Part shown: one piece after another, positions 54,244-61,920 of the stretch
Layout: the number at the start of each line of letters is the position of its first letter
Numbering within the stretch: the first letter of the stretch is position 1
Source of the DNA: Chryseobacterium gleum
GTDB lineage: Bacteria > Bacteroidota > Bacteroidia > Flavobacteriales_D > Sanyastnellaceae
NCBI GenBank assembly: GCA_945881835.1
Contig: CAMCVP010000006.1
Coordinates: 44,074-108,073 of the forward strand
DNA: 64,000 nt
Direction of reading: 5' to 3'
Position numbers and translations under genes: made by a program
Notes under the pieces: generated by a model
Told to the model about the DNA's origin: nothing
The model's database searches: none
What the model saw: only the letters and a program-made list of their open reading frames with translations

Positions 54244-55026
54244 TTAGTTAGCCAGCCTTCTAGCCTGAATTTCATCATAATATTCCTCATACTTAGGATG
54301 TTCTGTTTTCATTAAACGATCCCAAAATCTAAAGTACAATCCAAAATTATAATGTGTTTTGGAATGATGAAGGTTATGATGGGTAGATGTCACCATCATT
54401 TTAAACAAAAAGGTTCTCCGAAACCACAAAGGTGCAATCTCATAACCAAGATGACCATAGGCATTCATTGAAATTTCAACAATTCCAAATAGTAATACCA
54501 TACTTCTATTTAAAGGAATTAAGAACAGAATGATGACACCGAAAAACATTTGGCACAGTGCTTCTGTATAATTAAACGAAAATGAAGATAAAGCTGTTGG
54601 ATTATGAGATTTATGATGAACTACGTGAAAATGCTTAAATAATTTTGGTTTATGTATTAACCAATGGGTCCAATAGAAATAAGTATCGTGAATAAGAAAA
54701 AGTAATATCAATATTACTGGACTCCACCATATACTAACATTTTTAAGCGTTGTGAAACTGAAAGAATAATTTGTATACTCAGACAGTGGCGTTAAAAGTA
54801 TTGGAGCTGTAAATAAAACGCTGATAATTATTGATGAATTTGAATGGTAAAATTCTCTTAAAAAATCAGATTTCTTGTTCGAACGATTTGGTTGAATTTT
54901 ATTCTTAACGAAGGCTTTCTTAAATAAGATATTGAAAAAGAGAAATAAACCACCCGCAACGAATAGATACTTGAAAAAATTAAAGCCGTATATCAGTAGT
55001 ACCTTCTGAAAAAAATCTGCTTGCAT
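54244..55026 (-). CDS. Fatty-acid hydroxylase / sterol desaturase family protein (copy 1)
   Basis: 260 aa diiron membrane enzyme. Histidine boxes: HDTYFYWTHWLIHKP, HFHVVHHKSHNP and THHNLHHSKTH, in about four to five membrane helices. Homologues hydroxylate or desaturate fatty acids, sterols or carotenoids. It is a tandem duplicate of the gene at 55069, with near-identical C-termini (from KTHYNFGLYFRFWDR to the EEYYDEIQ region) and the same opening pattern. AT-rich. Confidence 0.9.
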   Translation of the reverse strand: MQADFFQKVLLIYGFNFFKYLFVAGGLFLFFNILFKKAFVKNKIQPNRSNKKSDFLREFYHSNSSIIISVLFTAPILLTPLSEYTNYSFSFTTLKNVSIWWSPVILILLFLIHDTYFYWTHWLIHKPKLFKHFHVVHHKSHNPTALSSFSFNYTEALCQMFFGVIILFLIPLNRSMVLLFGIVEISMNAYGHLGYEIAPLWFRRTFLFKMMVTSTHHNLHHSKTHYNFGLYFRFWDRLMKTEHPKYEEYYDEIQARRLAN

Positions 55027-55068
55027 GCTGAATTCCTGTTATATAATTATGCTGTTATTTCTAATTTA

Positions 55069-55854
55069 TTAATTGGACATACGTCTCTCCTGAATTTCAT
55101 CATAATACTCTTCATACTTCGGATGTTCCGTTTTCATGACACGATCCCAAAATCTGAAGTACAATCCAAAATTGTAATGCGTCTTTGAATGATGAATATT
55201 GTGGTGAGTTGCTGTTGTGAATATCTTAAAAAAAACAGAGTTCCGAAAACTTAAAGGCATTATTTCATAACCCAGATGGAGGTATGTATGAAAAACAAAT
55301 AAAGTAAATCCGATTACAAAGTTTATCGATATATCCAATGGGATAATTAATAAAATTAACACGTTAAAAATTAATTCTAAAATGGCCTCAGGATAATTGA
55401 AAGATAATGTCGCCAATGACGTTGGATCGTGAGATTTATGATGAATCAAATGAAAACGCTTGAATAGTCTAGGTCTGTGAATTAACCAATGAATCCAGTA
55501 AAAATAAGCGTCGTGTAAAACTAAAACCACTAAAAAAATAACGGGGGCCCACCACATGCTTATGTTATGAGGCAGCTTTGTAAAACTAAATGTAAACTCT
55601 GTATACTTCTCTAGTGAAGTGAATAATAAAACAGGAACGACAAAAATGCTAATGATTAAAGTAATATTCGAATAATATAGTTCTCTTAAAAAATCAGACT
55701 TTTTTGAAGTGTGTTTTGGCTGAATCTTGCTGCTCTTGAACTTATCAGAAAAAAAAACATAGAAAACTAGAAAAAAACCACCTGCTACGAAAAAGTATTT
55801 AGCTATGTTAAAAAGGTAAAATACCGTGGCCCCATGGAAGAAATCTGGATGCAT
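55069..55854 (-). CDS. Fatty-acid hydroxylase / sterol desaturase family protein (copy 2)
   Basis: 261 aa paralogue of the preceding gene, with all histidine boxes kept (HDAYFYWIHWLIHRP, RFHLIHHKSHDP, THHNIHHSKTH). The two differ most in the membrane helices of the first 110 residues and around 165-195. 42 bp separate the two genes, so they form one operon with this copy first. Both lie in the AT-rich insert. Substrate unknown. Confidence 0.9.
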   Translation of the reverse strand: MHPDFFHGATVFYLFNIAKYFFVAGGFFLVFYVFFSDKFKSSKIQPKHTSKKSDFLRELYYSNITLIISIFVVPVLLFTSLEKYTEFTFSFTKLPHNISMWWAPVIFLVVLVLHDAYFYWIHWLIHRPRLFKRFHLIHHKSHDPTSLATLSFNYPEAILELIFNVLILLIIPLDISINFVIGFTLFVFHTYLHLGYEIMPLSFRNSVFFKIFTTATHHNIHHSKTHYNFGLYFRFWDRVMKTEHPKYEEYYDEIQERRMSN

Positions 55855-55916
55855 ACTTAATTATTTTCTGCAAATATAATAGTTTATTTTCAAGTGAAGT
55901 TTTTCAAACATCGCAG

Positions 55917-56645
55917 TTACAATTTATCCGTTCCTCCCTTCGGTTTATTGAACTCATCGAAGGCAATCCAAATGTCTTCTTTCTTCGGGCTTTGAGCGAG
56001 TAGTGGCGCTAAGGAGATAACCGTTCCCAAAGCGAACATGGGTGTGAATTCGAAGTTATCTTGACGAATAAATTCGTACGACATAATTCCAATTCCTGCA
56101 GTGAGCAAGGCAATTTGCATGCGCTTCAATTTGCGGTGGTGTTCGATGTAATAGACAGACTCGCTGTTCGAACTGAAATCGCGCATCATGTTTTTGTAGT
56201 TCGCGGCGTAAACTGGACTGTTACCCATGCAGTAATAATCAAGCTCTTTTCCCGAAGCGAGAAGTTTATTTACTTTCTTCATACCCGGATAAACCTTTAG
56301 CGTATCGTCGCAATAAACCCCGAACGGAATTTCTTCGTAGGCGTTGGCTACTCGTCCTTTTTTAATGCGAATGGCATAGCGTTCGGTGTCGTTGCCATGA
56401 ATGTGCGAAAGATTCGCGAAGGTTCCGTTGTTGTTACTGAATTTCGCAATCTCATTGGCCTTCCAACGGTTCTGATCCAACGTGAAGTATGCATTCTGCG
56501 CAATGGGCGCATCGTATGCCAGTCGCACACCCGTGATTGAATCTCCATTTTGAAGAATAACATAGTGCTGAGCGGCACAAATCTGGACTGTTGCATATAA
56601 AATGCAAGTGAGCGCTATTGATATTGAGTAAGATGCGAAATTCAT
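55917..56645 (-). CDS. Hypothetical exported or membrane protein
   Basis: 242 aa from the ATG at 56645 (MNFASYSISIALTCILYATVQICAAQ), a signal peptide; the frame open to 56894 runs antisense through the tRNA gene and must be false. After the signal comes HYVILQNGDSITGVRLAYD and FTLDQNRWKANEIAKF, reminiscent of the 'KNGDVLTARI' domain of the protein encoded at 52089. A hydrophobic stretch at about 178-195 (MQIALLTAGIGIMSYEF) could be a membrane helix. Function unknown. Confidence 0.78.
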   Translation of the reverse strand: MNFASYSISIALTCILYATVQICAAQHYVILQNGDSITGVRLAYDAPIAQNAYFTLDQNRWKANEIAKFSNNNGTFANLSHIHGNDTERYAIRIKKGRVANAYEEIPFGVYCDDTLKVYPGMKKVNKLLASGKELDYYCMGNSPVYAANYKNMMRDFSSNSESVYYIEHHRKLKRMQIALLTAGIGIMSYEFIRQDNFEFTPMFALGTVISLAPLLAQSPKKEDIWIAFDEFNKPKGGTDKL

Positions 56646-56669
56646 TGCAACGAATTTAAGAAAACTCTT

Positions 56670-56697
56670 TTGTGATTCGAAAAAGATATTATCTTTG
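56670..56697 (+). promoter_or_regulatory. Promoter of tRNA-Ser
   Basis: TTG at 56670, 17 nt, TATCTTTG at 56690-56697, ending 4 bp before the tRNA. A textbook Bacteroidota promoter, useful as the local reference for the consensus. Confidence 0.8.
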
Positions 56698-56701
56698 CCG
56701 C

Positions 56702-56786
56702 GGAGAGTTGGCAGAGTGGTCGATTGCGGCAGTCTTGAAAACTGTTGACTGTAACAGGTCCTGGGGTTCGAATCCCTAACTCTCCG
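56702..56786 (+). tRNA. tRNA-Ser (anticodon TGA)
   Basis: 85-nt type II tRNA. Acceptor GGAGAGT/ACTCTCC with discriminator G; anticodon loop CTTGAAA gives TGA; the long variable arm (GACTGTAACAGGTC region) and the T-loop TTCGAAT are present. CCA is not encoded. Confidence 0.97.
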
Positions 56787-56790
56787 CTTG

Positions 56791-56821
56791 AAAAGCCCCG
56801 AATTATTCGGGGCTTTTTTTT
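56791..56821 (+). terminator. Rho-independent terminator of tRNA-Ser
   Basis: AAAAGCCCCGAAT-t-ATTCGGGGCTTTT followed by more T, directly after the tRNA. Confidence 0.92.
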
Positions 56822-56833
56822 GTACCTCTTTGC

Positions 56834-56989
56834 CCTCGTTGAAAACCCTCGCACAGCCATGTGCATTCGCCCAACGGGCATTCGTCGAAGACATTCGTTG
56901 CTTGGCAACATTAGTGATTGCACATCAGTTGCTCTGCAACATTAGTGATTGCACATCAGTTGCTCTGCAACATTAGTGCTTACACATCA
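56834..56989 (+). repeat. Hairpin mosaic array, dialect A, with a 31-bp tandem duplication
   Basis: cctc-GTTGAAAAC-cctc-GCACAGCCATGTGC, attc-GCCCAACGGGC-attc-GTCGAAGAC, attc-GTTGCTTGGCAAC, then atta-GTGATTGCAC-atca with GTTGCTCTGCAAC twice (56910-56940 and 56941-56971, identical), then atta-GTGCTTACAC-atca. It runs into the last codons of the minus-strand gene ending at 56987. Confidence 0.92.
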
Positions 56990-57391
56990 ATTGCACTTAA
57001 CACTCAAATATTCCGGATAATCACTATCGAAAACAAACTTGGTTACTCCGCAAAGCCAAATACGATCAGGGGCATCTGAATATGCATCTCGAAGCTTTGT
57101 GACGGTGTACGTTCCTCCACTGACATGCGTGAGAAGTAAATCGGCTTCTAAGTCATGCGCTTCATAATTCGTGAAGGTGACGTTTACACGCTCTTGTCCG
57201 TTTGCGAAGACTTCTAACATGGTGTCGGCACCAGCAACCATTTCGAGGTTAGCTCTTGGACCTTGCCATTCAGGAAGATCAATGTACCATCTGTCTCTTT
57301 TCGGTCCGAATAATCCCAAGATCGGAATGCCTGCTAATTGTGTTGTTTCTTCAACGCGATAAAAATCGTAAGTCTTAATTTGTTTTGTCAT
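56987..57391 (-). CDS. Small conserved hypothetical protein (possibly DUF6717-like)
   Basis: 134 aa from the ATG at 57391 (MTKQIKTYDFYRVEETTQLAG), soluble, no signal. The stretch DRWYIDLPEWQGPRANLEMVAGADTMLEVFANGQERV recalls a family I associate with DUF6717, but I cannot confirm the name. Its stop lies at the edge of the hairpin array, which may have replaced its original 3' end. Function unknown. Confidence 0.78.
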   Translation of the reverse strand: MTKQIKTYDFYRVEETTQLAGIPILGLFGPKRDRWYIDLPEWQGPRANLEMVAGADTMLEVFANGQERVNVTFTNYEAHDLEADLLLTHVSGGTYTVTKLRDAYSDAPDRIWLCGVTKFVFDSDYPEYLSVKCN

Positions 57392-57533
57392 TTTTTTAAT
57401 GGTTTTAAAATTTCGACACAAAGTTCCGATTCTGGTAGAGCGAAGTAAAGTTTTGACAAGCTTGTAATTTCTAGTAACTCTCTTTAACGCTCAAGAAATA
57501 AAATAAAGGATGAAGAGTATTTTCTAAAAAAAA

Positions 57534-57890
57534 TCAGAACGGCGTAGATCCCGTCAAATAATAAATATCCTTGTCTAAAACTTTTTCAATAACTCCAACA
57601 TTACGCATGAGTTGAAAATCTGAAAGCGATGTCGAATTATCAATTTGAAATATCTCCATATCCCTAAGTTGAATTTCCAGTTGATTAAAACTGTTGTGCT
57701 CACCGACTATAACTTCAGCGTATCTTCTGAAAATGCTTTTGTCCTTTTCACTGACTTCCGGCAAAGGATAAGATATATCCGATTCAATGATCTTAAATAA
57801 AAAAGGAGAGTCTTCAGGTGGGGGTAAAATTGAAATGTTTTTCTTCATGTTCGAGTTATATGAAGACGCCAATTCATTTCTCGTGTCCAT
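57534..57890 (-). CDS. Small hypothetical protein
   Basis: 118 aa, soluble and acidic, starting MDTRNELASSYNSNMKKN (a second possible start is Met15, MKKNISILPPPEDSPFLF). No family recognised. It shares one base with the stop of the upstream gene (TAATG), so it is translated in the same operon as the membrane-anchored protein at 57890-58555. Confidence 0.7.
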   Translation of the reverse strand: MDTRNELASSYNSNMKKNISILPPPEDSPFLFKIIESDISYPLPEVSEKDKSIFRRYAEVIVGEHNSFNQLEIQLRDMEIFQIDNSTSLSDFQLMRNVGVIEKVLDKDIYYLTGSTPF

Positions 57891-58555
57891 TAATTGTCTT
57901 TTTCAGAATTCAACTTTTCCACCAACTCGGCAAAGACAAAAACAGCTTCCTCGTCTGTCTTCAGCAACTTATCGAAAGCCCAAGAGACATCGGTTGCAAA
58001 TCTTGTTAGATTGTACATCCTGTTATCAACCACTTCCGGACGAACTTGCGCGTAATCCATGGGGATACTCGAAAACAAATGCAAACTTCCACCCTCCATA
58101 TTCAACTGCAATGTGACATCTGACATTCGGTCGTTGAACATCTGCCCCAGATGACACAATCTGTCATAGGCTTCAGGAACAAGCGTGTGTGTAAACGAAA
58201 CGTAAAAACACAAATGGTTCTTAGATTCAATGGAACAAACAACTTGATACCTATGTCCATTCTCACAATCGAATCCGACCTCAATATTCTTGTTGTGCGA
58301 AACCACACTGTAACGAAGTTTTCTTTCGTCTAATAATTTAATTAAATCACTATGCACCCGCATATCGGCCTTTCCCGGTGTCCAAAATCTCCAGGTGCGC
58401 TTCATAAATGTCATCACTTTTTTCATACGTTCTTTTTTAGGTTTTGGGACTTTCATGTCACCGAATTTTGAATCACGAATTTTATCTTGTTTTCTAGCAA
58501 CTATTATTGCAACTATGACCAACACTTTAATTAAGAGTAATATTTCCATATTCAT
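57890..58555 (-). CDS. Hypothetical membrane-anchored protein
   Basis: 221 aa. One N-terminal helix (ILLLIKVLVIVAIIVA), a Lys-rich cytosolic linker (KVPKPKKERMKKVMTFMKR), then a domain of about 150 residues with alternating strands (YSVVSHNKNIEVGFDCENGHRYQVVCSIES, HLCFYVSFTHTLVPEAYDRLCHLGQMFNDR). The domain layout recalls YbjN-like folds, but I would not assign it. Coupled to the small gene downstream. Confidence 0.75.
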   Translation of the reverse strand: MNMEILLLIKVLVIVAIIVARKQDKIRDSKFGDMKVPKPKKERMKKVMTFMKRTWRFWTPGKADMRVHSDLIKLLDERKLRYSVVSHNKNIEVGFDCENGHRYQVVCSIESKNHLCFYVSFTHTLVPEAYDRLCHLGQMFNDRMSDVTLQLNMEGGSLHLFSSIPMDYAQVRPEVVDNRMYNLTRFATDVSWAFDKLLKTDEEAVFVFAELVEKLNSEKDN

Positions 58556-58611
58556 TGGGTTATTCTTAATATGTTCCTATTTAAGTTTAGACAAATTTCT
58601 ATTGAAGGCAA

Positions 58612-59334
58612 TCATTCAACAACCCCCACAATCACCCCAAACGACGACCCGCAATCCCATTGGTTGTTCTGCGGACAGTACATTTCAGAAACACTGCCGT
58701 CGAAATAAAGCGCGTCTACGCAGTTGTTCTTCAACATAAATTCTGCTAGTTGTTGAAAGGTAACAGCCTTGAGCGAAATACAGAAGAACACATCGCCATT
58801 GGACTTCACACCCACTGCATTTCTTACGTAACCCGACTTACTGCTTTCGAAGCCTTCGTGCATCTTGCCGTTGATTAAAACCATTGGTCCAGACTGTGTG
58901 GCGTATTTGATATTCGACGAATTGAACTTTTCCGAAACAACCACTTGCGCCCTACCGTTGTTGTCAATGGCGAATACGCCGTTCGGCTTCCAACAAAAAT
59001 TGTTATCGCCATTTTTTAAATTAATGGGTTGAATTTCCTTTCCGAGATCAATGAACAATCCGACCGGCTTATAAAAAGGCGTATACATTCCTCCGTTCAT
59101 AGCGAAGACCAATTGTTTGCCTTGCTTCTCAACCGATTGCTTCACGTTCCAAATGTTCCAGAAGCAGCTGCCCGACTGATCCTTGTAGAACATCTGTATG
59201 TTCTTCACCTCGCTGCTCTGTACTTCAGCCACAGCATAATCTTGCTGAATTGAGCACTTCACTTGTCCATGCAGTTGCTGAAGGGCTGCTCCTAAAAGCA
59301 TGATTCCCGTTAAGGTTATTCGAAAATAGTTCAT
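58612..59334 (-). CDS. Phosphodiester glycosidase (NAGPA-domain) family protein
   Basis: 240 aa with signal peptide MNYFRITLTGIMLLGAALQQLHGQ. NAGPA signatures: FAMNGGMYTPFYKPVGLFID, GVFAIDNNGRA, QSGPMVLINGK, RNAVGVKSNGDVFF and NNCVDALYFDGSVSEMY. Family members cleave sugar-phosphodiester bonds; in bacteria they are exported and the substrate is usually unknown. It stands alone on the minus strand. Confidence 0.9.
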   Translation of the reverse strand: MNYFRITLTGIMLLGAALQQLHGQVKCSIQQDYAVAEVQSSEVKNIQMFYKDQSGSCFWNIWNVKQSVEKQGKQLVFAMNGGMYTPFYKPVGLFIDLGKEIQPINLKNGDNNFCWKPNGVFAIDNNGRAQVVVSEKFNSSNIKYATQSGPMVLINGKMHEGFESSKSGYVRNAVGVKSNGDVFFCISLKAVTFQQLAEFMLKNNCVDALYFDGSVSEMYCPQNNQWDCGSSFGVIVGVVE

Positions 59335-59721
59335 TCAATAAAAATTATTAATCACAAAGAAAAAATCGGTCCCTGCAAAAGTTCTGCACACTAAAAATTC
59401 AACTTTAAAAAAAATACAATAAAATGAGGGATACAAAACTTCCTTAAAAATGCAGCGCATCCAAAAGAAGTTTTCAGCACAAAACCCCGACAAGAAAATT
59501 CATGCCGAAAAATATTTTGTCAGTTCCATGACATTTCCAAATCATTCTGCTTCCCTTTTCAATCTTGAAAAAACTATTTTTATTCACATCCACTTTCCGG
59601 AAAAAAATGTCACTGTTCATAAAATTTCGGACAGAAAAAAAATTAATTCTGCCGAATAATAAAATCTATTTTTATCGGGGTGAAAGATTTTTCACCCCGA
59701 CTCATTTCAATCTAAATCAAG
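59335..59721. other. 387-bp AT-rich intergenic region
   Basis: No credible gene. It holds a small hairpin TGTCA-gttcca-TGACA at about 59518-59533 and the perfect 10-bp stem at 59676-59699 just before the next gene. The open frame 59450-59659 has low-complexity composition and no start signal. Confidence 0.6.
59676..59699 (+). repeat. CGGGGTGAAA...TTTCACCCCG hairpin
   Basis: Perfect 10-bp stem with a GATT loop, 22 bp before the ATG at 59722. Fourth member of the GGGNGAA/TTCNCCC group (5216, 10597, 22382). Confidence 0.75.
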
Positions 59722-60150
59722 ATGCAACTATCACTTTTTTCAACCGCTAGTAAGAGAGAAAAAGCCCCAATGAGCCAGCGCGATGCCTTTGTTCATTTCT
59801 TCCAATTAATGGACCTTGAAATGATTGATATGATCTTGGAAAAAGAAAGATACATGGATCTTCCAAAAGCAGAATTTATTAGAAGACTGTCGCGTGCATT
59901 TGATTTGTTCAAAGGATATTCAGACGACCGATTATTTGAAACCTATGGAACTTGCTTAGGAAAAGGATGTGAGAATTATTTGAGCAGAGCCATTGAATTC
60001 GTTGGTAATAGGTCTTCCTATCGAATTTCGTTTGTCATTGTGGTTCGAAGAGGACAGATTATCGACATCTCCGAATGCGCAAGATTTCGAGATCCTGAAA
60101 AATTCATCTTGAATCGGAAGATAATTGTGTTGAGTTATATGAAGGATTGA
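59722..60150 (+). CDS. Small hypothetical protein
   Basis: 142 aa, soluble. Helical first half (SQRDAFVHFFQLMDLEMIDMILEKERYMDLPKAEFIRRLSRAFDLFK) and a second half with a C-x4-C pair (YGTCLGKGCENYLSRAIEFVG), then IIDISECARFRDPEK. No family recognised. Its leader carries the strong hairpin at 59676, and 2 bp after its stop a hairpin array begins. Confidence 0.72.
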   Translation: MQLSLFSTASKREKAPMSQRDAFVHFFQLMDLEMIDMILEKERYMDLPKAEFIRRLSRAFDLFKGYSDDRLFETYGTCLGKGCENYLSRAIEFVGNRSSYRISFVIVVRRGQIIDISECARFRDPEKFILNRKIIVLSYMKD

Positions 60151-60152
60151 GG

Positions 60153-60326
60153 AACTTCGTTGTTCCTACTTCGTAATTGGAAAATCGGAGATTTTATTCC
60201 TACTGCGTAATTGGAACTTCGTTGTTAAATAATCGTCGAAGACTGTCGCCCGAAGGGCATTCGTTGAAAACCCTCGCGAAGCATTCGCCTTCGGCATTCG
60301 TGCTTGCACATTCGTCTTCGACATTC
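60153..60326 (+). repeat. Hairpin mosaic array, dialects D then A
   Basis: D: AACTTCGTT-gttcc, TACTTCGTA-attgg, AAAATCGGAGATTTT-attcc, TACTGCGTA-attgg, AACTTCGTT. A: GTCGAAGAC-tgtc, GCCCGAAGGGC-attc, GTTGAAAAC-cctc, GCGAAGC-attc, GCCTTCGGC-attc, GTGCTTGCAC-attc, GTCTTCGAC-attc. It starts 2 bp after the stop at 60150. Confidence 0.93.
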
Positions 60327-60342
60327 TAAATAAAAAAAATAT

Positions 60343-60374
60343 TTGCACCGCAAATAATTTTTTATTTATGTTTG
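60343..60374 (+). promoter_or_regulatory. Promoter of the three-gene operon 60523-61919
   Basis: TTG at 60343, 21 nt, TATGTTTG at 60367-60374, matching TTG/TAnnTTTG. It would give a leader of about 145 nt before the ATG at 60523, far longer than the near-leaderless genes elsewhere in the window. Confidence 0.6.
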
Positions 60375-60377
60375 CAA

Positions 60378-60522
60378 CGTATTTCGAACCTTAAATGGTA
60401 CCAACCGAGTGAAGACACCACGGTGGTAAAACAATACGGGCCTCAAGCCAAAAACAAACGTATCAACCCTTTTTTAGATCGAAGTACAAAGAAGTTTAAT
60501 GTTTAACTAAATACTTTTTTGT
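60378..60522 (+). promoter_or_regulatory. Long structured 5' leader
   Basis: About 145 nt without a gene between promoter and first ATG. It has a stem TACCAACCG / CGGTGGTA (60399-60428) with one bulged A and a 13-nt loop, and the repeated ACGTAT at about 60378 and 60459. No known riboswitch is recognised; a regulatory RNA element is inferred from length, structure and position only. Confidence 0.45.
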
Positions 60523-60885
60523 ATGGAAAAGCAACTCATTGTTCGCTTAAAGTCGGGACTCGAGCTAACGTTCGTCCCGAACGAGGTTCTCCTCGAAAAA
60601 TCATTCGTCGATGTGAGCGCTCTGCTCAACGACAATCCCTTTCCGCTGCTCATTGATTTCACGCATGAGCTGCTGGTCTCTAATCTGTTTCTTTCGAAAG
60701 TGCCCGACTGCGTTCTGCTGCACCTGAAAGACAACTTCGAACCGAAGAGCGCTTCGTTTTGCGTAAACAGAGATGAAGGCGACTTCACGCTGCAATCGCA
60801 ATGCAAGTTCGTGCTCCTCATTCCCTTCCCCATTCCTTTTCAGTTGGAAGAAATTCAAACCATTTATTCAAAATCAAAAAATTAA
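60523..60885 (+). CDS. Small hypothetical protein, first gene of unknown operon
   Basis: 120 aa, soluble, hydrophobic-rich with alternating strands: EKQLIVRLKSGLELTFVPNEVLLEKSFVDV, DFTHELLVSNLFLSKVPDCVLLHLKD, FVLLIPFPIPFQLEEIQTIYSK. No family recognised. 4 bp separate its stop from the next ATG. It follows the long leader and promoter at 60343. Confidence 0.72.
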   Translation: MEKQLIVRLKSGLELTFVPNEVLLEKSFVDVSALLNDNPFPLLIDFTHELLVSNLFLSKVPDCVLLHLKDNFEPKSASFCVNRDEGDFTLQSQCKFVLLIPFPIPFQLEEIQTIYSKSKN

Positions 60886-60889
60886 AATC

Positions 60890-61306
60890 ATGAGTCAGAC
60901 AGATAAAAACGACATCGGAATAACCTTCACTCCAGAAGACATTGCACGCGGTCACGGAAAATTTCCCTACGTAATTGTGCGCATGTACGCTTCGTTTTAC
61001 ATGCAAATGCCCATTCATTTCGTTTCCGAAAAAAAGGAAGGGTTGAAAGGAATTAAGGTTCTAACAAATGCGGAAAACTTCATCGACAATTTTCCTTACC
61101 TCATTGAAGTAGCGGCCGATTACAAGCGCAATCTCGACATCAAGAACAATCGACATCACAGGTTATGCGTGGTGGTTGGAAAAGACCAAGCCTACTACTT
61201 CGAAGAAGATGAGATTCGTTTCAACACCTCTATTCCAACTGGCGGAGTGCTGGTGAACAGCGAACAGGACGTCATTGCCATGGCTCACGAGCATTTCATT
61301 CAATAA
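60890..61306 (+). CDS. Small hypothetical protein, second gene of unknown operon
   Basis: 138 aa from the ATG at 60890 (MSQTDKNDIGITFTPEDIARGHGKFPYVIVRMYASFYMQMP); the frame open to 60773 overlaps the previous gene and lacks sense. Soluble, with YLIEVAADYKRNLDIKNNRHHRLCVVVGKDQAYYFEEDEIRF. No family recognised. 16 bp before the third gene. Confidence 0.75.
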   Translation: MSQTDKNDIGITFTPEDIARGHGKFPYVIVRMYASFYMQMPIHFVSEKKEGLKGIKVLTNAENFIDNFPYLIEVAADYKRNLDIKNNRHHRLCVVVGKDQAYYFEEDEIRFNTSIPTGGVLVNSEQDVIAMAHEHFIQ

Positions 61307-61322
61307 TTTAAATTTAAATAAA

Positions 61323-61919
61323 ATGAAAAACATTCAAAATAACACTTGGATTAAAGACAAATTGAACACTGAATTCTTGCAATTGCAGCACGAGTTCAAT
61401 CCCATTGAATGGGTGGAAACGTATTTCCTTTTTGAAGGCCCGCAAGGACTGGGCATCTATTCGAAATGCATTGAATTGGAAGGCGCGCCTCACAAAGACG
61501 ACAAGTTGAACTTGCGCAAGTTGCTCACGGAAGAAGATTTGGTTAATCCGAATTTGCTTCAAGACTTCTGCGCCTACTGGGCCGAGAATTGCGGAGGATT
61601 CAACGGGCAAATTTCCTTCATCAGCAGCTCCGTTATTTCTCGTGAAGCCTTTCAGTTTTTCATTGAAGAAAAGAAACGCAAAGAAGCGCAGATTCGATTG
61701 GAAGCGCAGCGCAAGAACGCGCCCCTTGTGCAGGAACTCGTTCGCCTTGGGTATACACTTTCCCCTTCAAGTCACAATTCCGATACCTGGACAGCCTCCT
61801 GTCTTTTCCATAACGGCAGGCACATGATGTGGGTCGACACGAAGAAGAATGAATGTCGCTGCGCTTATGGTTCGGGGATTATTGGTTTGGAAGAATTGAG
61901 GAATAAATGCAGTAGATAA
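61323..61919 (+). CDS. Hypothetical protein with CHC2-like zinc-finger C-terminus, third gene of unknown operon
   Basis: 198 aa from the ATG at 61323 (MKNIQNNTWIKDKLNTEF). The first 130 or so residues are of unknown type with an Arg/Lys/Gln helix (EEKKRKEAQIRLEAQRK). The C-terminus, TWTASCLFHNGRHMMWVDTKKNECRCAYGSG, recalls primase CHC2 fingers (CxxH, then a beta hairpin, then a Cys pair, though here CxC rather than CxxC). A DNA-related role is only a guess. Its stop codon begins a purine-rich repeat. Confidence 0.75.
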   Translation: MKNIQNNTWIKDKLNTEFLQLQHEFNPIEWVETYFLFEGPQGLGIYSKCIELEGAPHKDDKLNLRKLLTEEDLVNPNLLQDFCAYWAENCGGFNGQISFISSSVISREAFQFFIEEKKRKEAQIRLEAQRKNAPLVQELVRLGYTLSPSSHNSDTWTASCLFHNGRHMMWVDTKKNECRCAYGSGIIGLEELRNKCSR

Positions 61920-61920
61920 A

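Noticed and set aside
56646..56894. N-terminal extension of the gene at 55917-56645
   Set aside because: It runs antisense through tRNA-Ser, its terminator and a hairpin array; the signal peptide begins at 56645.
59450..59659. Small open frame of 69 codons
   Set aside because: Low-complexity Lys/Phe/Ile composition, no promoter at a sensible distance, no similarity recognised.
60378..60522. Known riboswitch in the long leader
   Set aside because: I looked for TPP, cobalamin, SAM, FMN and glycine motifs and see none of their core sequences; only an unnamed hairpin is supported.
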